64,000 bases of DNA from Trebonia sp964581815 (GTDB lineage Bacteria; Actinomycetota; Actinomycetes; Streptosporangiales; Streptosporangiaceae): assembly GCA_964581815.1 (NCBI GenBank), contig CAZORE010000004.1, positions 1 to 64,000 of the forward strand. The letters are read 5' to 3'. The position numbers were made by a program, and so were the translations under genes. The notes below the pieces were generated by a model. The model did no database searches and had not been told where the DNA came from. It was given only the letters and a program-made list of their open reading frames with translations. Shown piece after piece: positions 16,213 through 24,630 of this stretch; within the stretch, counting starts at the first letter, position 1; each line of letters begins with the position of its first letter.

Positions 16213-19200
16213 GGCTCGCCCGCCTCCGCCGCCGCGAGGCCCTCGCGGGTGATGACGGAGGTGCGCGCGTTCCGTGCGACCCGGAACCGGACCGGGACCC
16301 GTTCGGCGAGCGCGCCCACGTGGGTGACCACGCCGACCATCCGGTCGCCCTGGGCGAGCGCCTCGAGCGTGGTGGCCACCACCTCGAGGGTCTCCGGGTC
16401 GAGGGTGCCGAAGCCCTCGTCGAGGAAGATGGAGTCGAGCCGCGCGGCGCCCGCGGCGGCGAGCGCGGAGATGTGGGAGGACAGGGCGAGGGCGAGCGCG
16501 AGCGATGCCTGGAAGGTCTCGCCGCCGGACAGGGTGCGGACCGAGCGGGTGGTGTCGGCGTCGGCGTGGTCGATGACGAACAGGTCGCCCTTGTCGTGGG
16601 TGAGGTCGAACTGGCCGGCCGACAGGGCCGCGAGGGTCTGCGAGGCGGTGGCGACCAGGTCGTCAAGCGCCGCGGAGACCAGCCACTGCGGGAACTGCCT
16701 GGCCTGAAGCAGGTTGCCGAGCAGGTGCGAGACCTGCTGTTCTTCCTGTGCGGCGCCTTGCTTGGCGGCCAGCTCGGCGGCCCGGGCGCGGCGTTCCGCG
16801 ACCCGCCTGGTGGCGGCCCGCGCCGCCTCGAGCGCGCGGGCCACGGCGGTGGCGGCCGATTCGGCGACCGCCGCGGCGGGCAGGTCGATCCCGGAGCGGG
16901 CCAGGTCGGCGCTCAGCTGGCCGGTCAGTTCGGCGATGCCCGCCGCGGCGATGCCCGCCTCTCGTTCGGTGGCCTCGGCCTGCTGGTCGCGGACCTTCAC
17001 CTCGCCGGACGCCCAGGTCACCAGGTGCGTCCAGTTGTCGAGCAGCCCCCGGTCGCCCAGCCCTCGGTCACTGAGCGCGGGGGCGCCGAGCGCGACGACC
17101 CGGTCCCTGGCGTCCGACAGCTGCCCGCGGGCGGCCCGCTCGGCGTTCTCCAGTGCCGCGTGCGCCGCCTCCGCCTTCGACCGCTCGGCGCGGGCCGCGC
17201 GCAGGGCCTGCTCGGCCACGGCGGCCGCCGCCTCGAGTCGATTAAGGTGGGCCAGCCGCTCGGTGATCTGCGTGTCGTCTGGGGCGTCCTTGAGCAGTTC
17301 GCCCAGCTCGGTTACCCGGGCGGTGACCTGGCTCAGCGCGGCCCGGGCCCGCTGATCCTCCTCGGATGCGGTGGTGGCGGCGGCCCGCAGCCGGGCGAGG
17401 TCCCGTTCCGCGTCGGCGAACTGGGTGACGCGCGCCTCCAGCTCGGCCTGGGCGGTCGCCGCAGCCTCTCGTGCCTGGTCAAGCGAGCCAGACCGCGACC
17501 TAGCCTGCTCCCTGGCCCACTGGATGAGCGCCGCCCACCCGTCGGCCAGGCCGGTGCCGTCCACGGGCGGGGCACCGAGTTCCACCAGCGGGTCACGGGC
17601 GGTACGCAGCGCGGCCCGGGCGCTCGACAACTCGGCCTCGGCCTGCTCCGCTGCCGTCTGCGCGGTGCGGTGCCGGGCCCGCGCCTGCTGCGCCGCCGCG
17701 TCGGCGCGGTCCGCCGCCTGCTCGGCTTGCTCTCGCTGCTCGGCCAGGGCGGCGATCTCGGCGAGCGCGCTGGTGAGCAGGTCTTCGTCGCGGCTGGCCG
17801 CGGACGTGGTCTCGTCGTCCGCGCCCGTCACTTCCCCCGGCCGCCACCCGCCCGCCGTCGCGTACTCGGCGGCCGCGGCGCGAGCGTGGGTCAGCGGGAA
17901 GCCGGCCAGCGGTCCGGACAGCAGTCCCGCCAGGTCGACGGCGACGGCTACCCGGCGCTTCGCGTCACGGGTCAGGCCCGCGTCGGCCTGGCCGGCGACG
18001 ATGCCGGCCTGGTGGGCGGCCGACCGGGCGGCGCTGACCGCGCGGTCCGCTTCGGCCAGCCGCGTCTCGGCGGCGGCGATCTCGTCGGCCGGCCGCGGGG
18101 AAGGAAGCGTCGCGACTGGCTGCTCGCACACCGGGCAGGGCTCTCCCGCGACCAGGTGCGGGCGCAAGCCGGCGACGACGTGAGCGCGGCGGGCTGCCTC
18201 CAGGTCCGCCTGCCGCTCAAGCTGTGCCTGCTCGGCGGCGGCCAGGGTGGCCTCGGCCGCCTCGCGCGCGGCGGCGGCCTGCCGGGCCTGGCCCCGGGCG
18301 AGCGTCATATCGGCCAGCAGCGCGCGCAGGTCGCCGAGGTCGCGGTGGGCCCGGGCGAGCGGCGCCTCCGGTGCGGACGCGGCGCGGGCGGTGCGGGCGG
18401 CGGCATCCCCTCGTTCCGCTTCCTCCAGTGCGGCCGCCGCGGCGGTGACCGCGCGCGCCGCGGACGCCCGCCGCTCGTCGAGCTCCGCCGCTCCGGGGGG
18501 AACCGAGACCGCCGCGAGCCTCGCGTGCTCGGCGGTTAGCGCGGCGACCCGCTCGTTCGCGGCCTGGGCCGCCCGGGACGCGTCGTCGCGGGCGGCGCGC
18601 GCGGCGTCAAGCGCGGTCGCGGCGGCGTCCACGGCGGCCGATGCCTGCGCCGCGCGACCGCTGTGCCGGTCCACGTCGGCGACCAGGCCACCGATCGCGG
18701 CCTGGTGGCGGGCGTGCTCGGCGCGGTGCTCGCGGGCCCGTTCGAGCGGCGCCCGTCGCGGGCCGCGGGCGAGCTCGTCGCGGGCGGTGCCGTCGGCGTC
18801 CTCGGCTGCGGTCTCGGCGGCGCGCAGCTCGGTCAGGCGCGTCCGGCTTTTTGCTTGGTCCGCGTCGAGCTGGCCGACCCCGTCGGGGACGCGCAGCGCG
18901 GACAGCGCCGCCGCCTCGGCGCGCAGCTGGCGCAGCCGGCTGTCGGCGTCCGCCAGCGTGTCGCGGCGCGCGCCGATCAGCGGCAGCGCCGCCGCCACCC
19001 GCTCGCCGAGGCTGGCCAGGCTGGCCTCGGCGGCCCGTGCGGCCTGTTCCGCCTCGGGGGTGGCGTCGGCGTAGCCGAGCATTTCCTCGCCGTAGGTGCC
19101 GGCCCGGAGCCCGGCCAGCTTGTCGCGCTGGTTGGCCTTCACCATCATCAGCCGGTAGTGCTCGGCGCCGAGCAGCCGCAGCAGGATGTCCTGCCGGTCG

Positions 19201-19700
19201 GTCGGCTTGGCGTGCAGGAAGGCGGCGAACTGGCCCTGGGGCAGCACCACGCACTGCACGAAGTCGTCGTACTTGAGGCCGAGCAGCTTCTCGACCGCCT
19301 CGTTGACCCCGTCCAGGTCCTTGGCCAGGGGGAACGTCTGGTCGCCCGGCCGGGCCAGGCCGCCGGGATCCGCCAGCCGTTCCAGGCTGGCCGCGCGCTG
19401 GTTAACCGCGGCGCCCGTGCGGCGCAGCTCACGGGCCACGACGTAGCGCTGGCGGTCGACCTCGAAGACGAGCTTGACGGTGCCGCGGGCGACGGTGGGG
19501 GCGAGCGCGAGGGAGACCATGCCCTTGCGGCCCCAGCGGGGCACCGAACCGTACAGGGCGAACGTCATCGCGTCGATCACCGTCGACTTGCCCGACCCGG
19601 TGGGGCCGACGAGGGCGAAGAAGTCGGCGTCGGTGAAATCGACGTGCGCCTCGTCGCGGAACGAGGCGAAGCCGTGCATGTCCAGCCGGACCGGGCGCAT
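16209..19700 (-). CDS. sbcC: exonuclease SbcC / Rad50-like ATPase
   Basis: ATG at 19700 with GGAAGGA upstream, 19 bp after the sbcD stop; 1163 aa. Walker A is GPTGSGKST (32-40). Long Ala/Glu/Arg-rich coiled coils flank the zinc hook CPVC (C522, C525) in the middle. The C-terminal lobe has the ABC signature LSGGETFQ (~1057) and Walker B FLDEGFGTLD (~1091). With SbcD it forms the ATP-driven nuclease that processes DNA ends and hairpins. Some longer frames on the opposite strand are shadows of its coiled coils. Confidence 0.95.
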   Translation of the reverse strand: MRPVRLDMHGFASFRDEAHVDFTDADFFALVGPTGSGKSTVIDAMTFALYGSVPRWGRKGMVSLALAPTVARGTVKLVFEVDRQRYVVARELRRTGAAVNQRAASLERLADPGGLARPGDQTFPLAKDLDGVNEAVEKLLGLKYDDFVQCVVLPQGQFAAFLHAKPTDRQDILLRLLGAEHYRLMMVKANQRDKLAGLRAGTYGEEMLGYADATPEAEQAARAAEASLASLGERVAAALPLIGARRDTLADADSRLRQLRAEAAALSALRVPDGVGQLDADQAKSRTRLTELRAAETAAEDADGTARDELARGPRRAPLERAREHRAEHARHQAAIGGLVADVDRHSGRAAQASAAVDAAATALDAARAARDDASRAAQAANERVAALTAEHARLAAVSVPPGAAELDERRASAARAVTAAAAALEEAERGDAAARTARAASAPEAPLARAHRDLGDLRALLADMTLARGQARQAAAAREAAEATLAAAEQAQLERQADLEAARRAHVVAGLRPHLVAGEPCPVCEQPVATLPSPRPADEIAAAETRLAEADRAVSAARSAAHQAGIVAGQADAGLTRDAKRRVAVAVDLAGLLSGPLAGFPLTHARAAAAEYATAGGWRPGEVTGADDETTSAASRDEDLLTSALAEIAALAEQREQAEQAADRADAAAQQARARHRTAQTAAEQAEAELSSARAALRTARDPLVELGAPPVDGTGLADGWAALIQWAREQARSRSGSLDQAREAAATAQAELEARVTQFADAERDLARLRAAATTASEEDQRARAALSQVTARVTELGELLKDAPDDTQITERLAHLNRLEAAAAVAEQALRAARAERSKAEAAHAALENAERAARGQLSDARDRVVALGAPALSDRGLGDRGLLDNWTHLVTWASGEVKVRDQQAEATEREAGIAAAGIAELTGQLSADLARSGIDLPAAAVAESAATAVARALEAARAATRRVAERRARAAELAAKQGAAQEEQQVSHLLGNLLQARQFPQWLVSAALDDLVATASQTLAALSAGQFDLTHDKGDLFVIDHADADTTRSVRTLSGGETFQASLALALALSSHISALAAAGAARLDSIFLDEGFGTLDPETLEVVATTLEALAQGDRMVGVVTHVGALAERVPVRFRVARNARTSVITREGLAAAEAGEP

Positions 19701-19719
19701 CTGGAGTTTCCTTCCCTCG

Positions 19720-20925
19720 TCAGCCGGCGGTCGACAGCTCGGCCGGGTCGGCGGCACCGTCGGTGGCGGTGACCTCGTCGTGCAGCTGGCGGAACAGGGC
19801 GGCGACCCGCGGGTCGCTGACGTCCCGCGCGCCGCAGTACTCGGCGAACAGCTGCTCCGGCGTGCGCGCGGCGCGCGGCTCGGCCGGGCGGTTCGCCGTG
19901 CTTGCCTGCGGCGCGAACTCGGGGTCGATGCGGACCTCCAGGGCGTTCGGCAAGATCGCCACGGCGTCGTCGCGCAGCCCGGCGCGGCCCGGCTCGCGCA
20001 GGTACACCCGGAGGTAGTCGTCGGCGAAGTCGCCGGCCTGCGCCCGCGCCTCGAGCTCGGCCAGCGTGCCAGCCGCGGTGCGCAGCCGGCGACCGGACGT
20101 GACGGGGACGTCGGTGACCCGGGCCGGGATGCCCGGCGCCGCCTCGACCAGGCAGACGACGCTGGTGTTGTCCTGCTCGCCGAAGTCCACGGCGAGCGGC
20201 GCGCCGCTGTAGTGCACCGGGGCGGGCGCCGGCAGCGACTGCCGCCGGTGGAGGTGGCCGAGCGCCACGTAGTGCGCGTTCACGGGGAAGATGGCCGCGG
20301 GCACGCTGTACTCGAAGATGGACTGGGCGGACCGCTCGCCGCCGCCGAACTTGCCGCCGACGCAGGTGAGGTGCGACATCGCCAGGTTGACCGTGTCGCC
20401 GCGGAACGAGGCGGTCAGTGACGCGATCACCTGGCGCATCTGCTCGTCGTAGGCGCGCACGTTCTCCGACGGCGAGTTCGCGACGATCTCCGCCGCGCGC
20501 ACCGCGTAGCGCTGTGACAGGAACGGCAGCACGGCGACCTGGGCCGGCGCGCCGTCCGAACGGGCGGTGAACCGGACCACGCCGCCCCGCTCCGGTGACT
20601 TGTACGCGCCGGTGAGGGTGATGCCGACCTCGCCCATCAGCGGCCGGTAGGCCTCGAAGGTCGGCCCGTGATCGTGGTTGCCCGCGATGACGATCACTTC
20701 CGCGCCGGACCGCCGCATCCGCAGCAGCGTCTGGACGACGAGCTGCTGCGCGGCCGCCGACGGGGCGGACAGGTCGTAGACGTCCCCGGCGACGAGGACC
20801 GCGTCGACCTCGTTCGCCTCGGCGACCGCGGCGATCTCGGCGAGGACCGCCTTCTGCTCGTCGAGGCGGTCACGGCCCTTGAGCGTCTTGCCGACGTGCC
20901 AGTCGGCGGTGTGCAGGAACTTCAA
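19720..20925 (-). CDS. sbcD: exonuclease SbcD / Mre11-like nuclease
   Basis: TTG start at 20925 with GAAGAGG upstream; 401 aa. The phosphoesterase motifs are complete: HTADWHVGK at the N-terminus, VAGDVYD, IAGNHDHG, MSHLTC and ALGHLHRRQ. The C-terminal capping part (~280-400) would contact SbcC. It lies 10 bp downstream of herA and 19 bp upstream of sbcC, in one operon. The rare start codon may lower its expression relative to the other subunits. Confidence 0.95.
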   Translation of the reverse strand: MKFLHTADWHVGKTLKGRDRLDEQKAVLAEIAAVAEANEVDAVLVAGDVYDLSAPSAAAQQLVVQTLLRMRRSGAEVIVIAGNHDHGPTFEAYRPLMGEVGITLTGAYKSPERGGVVRFTARSDGAPAQVAVLPFLSQRYAVRAAEIVANSPSENVRAYDEQMRQVIASLTASFRGDTVNLAMSHLTCVGGKFGGGERSAQSIFEYSVPAAIFPVNAHYVALGHLHRRQSLPAPAPVHYSGAPLAVDFGEQDNTSVVCLVEAAPGIPARVTDVPVTSGRRLRTAAGTLAELEARAQAGDFADDYLRVYLREPGRAGLRDDAVAILPNALEVRIDPEFAPQASTANRPAEPRAARTPEQLFAEYCGARDVSDPRVAALFRQLHDEVTATDGAADPAELSTAG

Positions 20926-20935
20926 GTACGCCTCT

Positions 20936-22774
20936 TCAGAACGGGGGGATGTCGTCTTCTGGTGGCAATCGGGATATCAGGTCGGGGGCTGGNNNNNNNN
21001 NNNNNNNNNNNNNNNNNNNNNNNNNNNNNNNNNNNNNNNNNNNNNNNNNNNNNNNNNNNNNNNNNNNNNNNNNNNNNNNNNNNNNNNNNNNNCGGGGGCT
21101 GGGCCGCCGGGTACTGGGCGCGGCGGCTCGGCGCATTCCGACAGCCGGGTCGCCCAGGCGGGGAACGGGAACTCGATGGCCAGCGGCACCGGGATCTGCG
21201 GCTGGGAGACGAACATCGCGCCCGGCTTGGCGATGGTGGCGCGGACCCGCTGCGAGGCGGGCAGGAAGCCGTACTCGGGCCGGCCGGCCTCGGCCGCGTC
21301 CAGGCGGCCGACCACCCGGATCGCGGAGTTGGACACGATGCGCCGCTCCACCTCGCTGGCGGTCTGCTGCGCGCCGATCAAGATGATGCCGAGCGACCGG
21401 CCCCGCTCGGCGATGTCGAGCAGCACGTCCTTGATCGGCGAGCTGCCCTCGCGCGGCGCGTACTTGTTCAGCTCGTCGATCATGGTGAACAGCAGGCCGC
21501 CCGGGCCTGCCTCCTCCTTGCGCGCGGTCTCGGCGGCGAGCACCACGCCGACCACGAAGCGCTGCGCGCGCTCGTGCAGGTTGTGCAGGTCGACGACGGT
21601 GAGCTGCTGGTCCTGGGTGGAGATGCGGCGTCGCGGGCCGCCGGGCAGGTCGGCGCGGATGATGGCGGCGAGCGGCCGCAGCGACGAGCGCAGCCGGCGG
21701 ACGAACGCGTTGGCGGTGCCCGTCCCGGTGACCGGGCCGGCCCAGTCGGCGCGGGTGTCGTCGTCGGTGAGCCGTTCGACGATGAGGTTCACCAGGTCCT
21801 CGTAGGTGGTGAGCACCTTGCCCTCGAGCAGCACCGCGCCGTGGTCGCCGAACGGCTCGGCGTAGCGCCGCAGCCGGGCGGCGACCTGGTGGATGACGAT
21901 GGTGTACTGCTGCCGGTCGTCCTCGGCGTCGGCGAACACGTAGGGCAGCAGCTGCTGGTCGCAGAACTCTTTCAGCGTCCACCAGAAGGCTTCCACCCCG
22001 CTGGTCCGGCCGGTGACGTTGGGCCGTCCCGTTCTGTCGTCGGGGACCGGCGGCGCCCAGAAGCCGGCCGACGCGAACGGCCCGGCCGGCAGGCCGAGCG
22101 CGGCGTACTGCCCGCGCAGGTCGTCGTCGAGCCGGATGTTGGGCTGGTCGAGGAAGAGCAGGTCCTCGCCCTTGACGCTGAACACCAGCGCCTTCGCGTT
22201 CAGCGCCCGGGCGCCGAGCGCGCCGGAGCGGAAGATGGAGTGCAGCAGGAACAGCGCGAAGCTGGTCTTCGTCGCCACGCCGGAGATGCCGCTGATCGAC
22301 ACGTGGGCGCCGCGGGTGCCGTCGAGGAACTCCATGTTGACGTAGATCGGCGCGCCGTCCCGCCCGCGCCCGACCGGGACCCGGTTGGCCATCTGGTCGA
22401 AGTACAGGGCCTGGGCCCGCTCGCTGCCCGTGGCGCGGCGGACCACCTCGCCCGGGCGCGGCGGCACGTAGATCTCCGGCTCCACCCGGGTGGTGCTGAC
22501 CTCGGCGATCTCCTGGGTCCGAGCGGGCAGCACGCCGTCGGAAATCAGGAAGACGTCAGAGCCGAAGCTCGCGCCCTCCTGCCTGGCCCGCACCTGGGTG
22601 ACGATCCCGCTGGTCAGCACCGGCCCGACGCCCGGCACCTGCCGCAGCGTGACGACCACGTCGTCAAGCTGCAGGTAGGAGGCGTCGTCCAGGGCGACGG
22701 CGAACTGCAGCGGGGTCGAGTCCTCCGTCCCGGCCACCAGCCCGACCTCGTCCGGCGGGCCATCGGGCGGGTTG
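20936..22774 (-). CDS. herA: HerA-like DNA translocase (DUF87 ATPase), 5' end in gap
   Basis: The N-terminal part begins with a HAS-barrel-like segment (LQFAVALDDASYLQLDDVVVTLRQVPGVGPV). The P-loop is a variant, HVSISGISGVATKTSFALFLL, with Thr in place of the Gly before Lys. Walker B is LLFTMIDELNKYAP, and sensor regions include ERGRSLGIILIGAQQTASEVERR. The 110 bases covering the second gap and the duplicated CGGGGGCTGG should be removed; the frame then runs to the TGA at 20936-20938 and ends DDIPPF. The start codon falls in or above the gap at 22775-22874. HerA is a hexameric DNA pump that drives NurA. Confidence 0.85.
20993..21092. other. 100-N scaffold gap in the herA 3' end
   Basis: CGGGGGCTGG occurs on both sides (20983-20992, 21093-21102). 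Collapsing the 10-bp overlap restores one frame through to the stop at 20936, so little or nothing is missing. Confidence 0.75.
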
Positions 22775-22874
22775 NNNNNNNNNNNNNNNNNNNNNNNNNN
22801 NNNNNNNNNNNNNNNNNNNNNNNNNNNNNNNNNNNNNNNNNNNNNNNNNNNNNNNNNNNNNNNNNNNNNNNNNN
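22775..22874. other. 100-N scaffold gap covering the herA start region
   Basis: No shared sequence is seen on the two sides, so real sequence of unknown length is missing. The herA start codon and its promoter, divergent from DUF2236, cannot be read here. Confidence 0.7.
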
Positions 22875-23163
22875 GCGCTGGCGGTGCCTGGTGCGTGATG
22901 CGTCCCAGCCACGCCAGGCGCGACGCGATCGGCCACAGCAAACCCCCGCAGGTGAAACGGATCCCGGATGTCAGTGGCTAACACCCTAGAGGGTGCCGCC
23001 GACAAATCGCCGTCGGCTCGCGAAGGTCGCCGGGCACGGTGGCGGATCGGGGTCAGCCGCTTCCGTTCGGTCGAATAGTGAGCATCATCCCGAACGGGCG
23101 GGTGCTCCGCCGCCCGGCGCCCGGGATTAACCTGGTGAGCGAGTCAAGTCGCGGGAGGTGGCG

Positions 23164-24015
23164 ATGAGCGCGGCGCCGGGAAAGCTGCAACGGCGCCTCG
23201 GCGAGGCGCTGTTCGCCCGCGTCGCGGGGCCGCAGGGGCCCGCCAACCGGGCGCGGTTCGCCGCGCCGGGGCCGCGCTGGTTCGAGGCGGACCGGCCGAT
23301 CCGGCGGGTGCACGGGGATGCCGCCATGTTCGTCGGCGGGCTGCGCGCGCTGCTGCTGCAGTCGCTGCACCCGCAGGCCATGATCGCGGTCGCGCAGCAC
23401 TCCGACTACCGGGGCGACCCGTGGGGACGGCTGCAGCGGACGAGCACCTTCCTGGCGGTGACCACGTTCGGCACGGCGCCGGACGCGCAGCGCGCCGTCG
23501 ACCATGTGCGACAGGTACACACGTACGTCACCGGGACCGGTCCCGACGGCGTGCCGTACCGGGCGGACGACCCGCACCTGCTGCTGTGGGTGCATGCGGC
23601 GGAGGCCGACAGCTTCCTGCGCTGCCACCAGCGCTATGGGGCCCGGCCGCTCGGGCCGGCGGAGTGCGACGGTTACGTCGCTGACGTGGCCCGCATCGCG
23701 GAGTCGCTCGGGGTGCCTGACCCGCCGCGGACGCAGGCCGAACTGGACGCGGTGCTTGACGCCTACCGGCCCGAGTTGCGGGCGACACCGGAGGCGCTCG
23801 AGGCGGCCAGGTTCCTGGTGCGGACGCCGCCGCTGCCGCTGCTCGCCCGCGGCCCGTACGCGCTGCTCGCGGCGACGGCGATCGCCGAGCTGCCGACGTG
23901 GGCGCGCCGTTCGCTCCGGCTGCCACGGCGCAGTGCCGTCGAGTCCGTGCTCGTGCCGCCGGTCGGCCGGGGCGTCGTCGGCACCGTCCGCTGGGCCATG
24001 GCCGCGCGGCGCTAG
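23164..24015 (+). CDS. DUF2236 / MpaB-type oxygenase family protein
   Basis: ATG at 23164 with GGGAGG upstream; 283 aa. Family signatures are RRVHGDAAMFVGGLRALLLQSLHPQAMIAVAQHSDY, the RTSTFLAVTTFGT segment, and DPHLLLWVHAAEADSFL, with conserved His residues that could bind haem or metal as in latex-clearing and MpaB-type enzymes. Many copies occur in actinomycetes, mostly of unknown substrate. It is divergent from herA and not obviously linked to it. Confidence 0.85.
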   Translation: MSAAPGKLQRRLGEALFARVAGPQGPANRARFAAPGPRWFEADRPIRRVHGDAAMFVGGLRALLLQSLHPQAMIAVAQHSDYRGDPWGRLQRTSTFLAVTTFGTAPDAQRAVDHVRQVHTYVTGTGPDGVPYRADDPHLLLWVHAAEADSFLRCHQRYGARPLGPAECDGYVADVARIAESLGVPDPPRTQAELDAVLDAYRPELRATPEALEAARFLVRTPPLPLLARGPYALLAATAIAELPTWARRSLRLPRRSAVESVLVPPVGRGVVGTVRWAMAARR

Positions 24016-24099
24016 GGCGGCCGCGCGGCGTGGTCACCGGGCTCTGGTGAGCGCGCGAAGCCGGAAGGCGGCGCCCGGGCCGGCTAAACCACGTGCACC

Positions 24100-24528
24100 T
24101 CAGGGCTCTGGCGTGTCGAGGCGGGTGAGCAGGTTCACGAGAAGCTCGCGGTCGTCGTCCGGCAGCGGGGCGAAGAGATCCTCGGCGGCGTGGCGGCGGG
24201 CCTCGCGCAGTTCGTCGCGGACGGCGGTGCCCTGGCCGGTCAGGCGCAGCAGGATGGCGCGGCGGTTGCTCGGGTCGATCTCGCGCCGGACCAGGCCCGC
24301 TTCCTCAAGAGCGTCGACCACCGTGGTGAGCGAGCGCGGCACGATGCCGAGGCGGTCGGCGAGCTCGGTCATCCGGAGCGGCTCGTCGCTGCGGCTGATG
24401 ATGCGCAGGGCGCGCTCCTGCGCCGGGGTGAGGCCAAGCGGCGCCAGCCGCTCCGCCTGCGACCTGCGCAGCCGCCTCATCAGCCGGTGAAGCAGGTCCG
24501 CGAGCTGACCGGGATCCTCGTACACCAT
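24100..24528 (-). CDS. MarR family transcriptional regulator
   Basis: ATG at 24528; 142 aa. The winged helix reads LTPAQERALRIISRSDEPLRMTELADRLGIVPRSLTTVVDALEEAGLVRRE with the wing DPSNRRAILLRLT, flanked by dimerisation helices. It is divergent from the ABC exporter at 24631, the usual arrangement for a MarR repressor of a multidrug exporter. The spacer holds several inverted repeats. Confidence 0.9.
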   Translation of the reverse strand: MVYEDPGQLADLLHRLMRRLRRSQAERLAPLGLTPAQERALRIISRSDEPLRMTELADRLGIVPRSLTTVVDALEEAGLVRREIDPSNRRAILLRLTGQGTAVRDELREARRHAAEDLFAPLPDDDRELLVNLLTRLDTPEP

Positions 24529-24551
24529 CGCTCCAGAGTATCAGGATGCTG

Positions 24552-24599
24552 GCTCATATTGAGCCTGGAACAACTATGAGCTAGACTCTGTTTGAGAGT
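24552..24599. promoter_or_regulatory. cluster of inverted repeats between MarR and ABC exporter genes
   Basis: GCTCATA (24552-24558) pairs with TATGAGC (24575-24581). Inside the first lies CTCA-TAT-TGAG. ACTCT-GTTTG-AGAGT follows at 24585-24599. The sites lie in the promoter spacer and are candidate MarR operators. Confidence 0.5.
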
Positions 24600-24630
24600 G
24601 CAAGACTAATGACTGCCCGTGGAGGCACTA

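Noticed and set aside
16320..18539. 739-codon plus-strand frame opposite sbcC
   Set aside because: It mirrors the Ala/Glu/Arg coiled coil of sbcC; composition-driven frame with no motif.
22664..23005. minus-strand frame starting at 23005 as the herA N-terminus
   Set aside because: The sequence before the gap (RVLATDIRDPFHLRGFAVADRV) does not resemble a HerA start, and the gap has unknown length, so joining across it is not justified.
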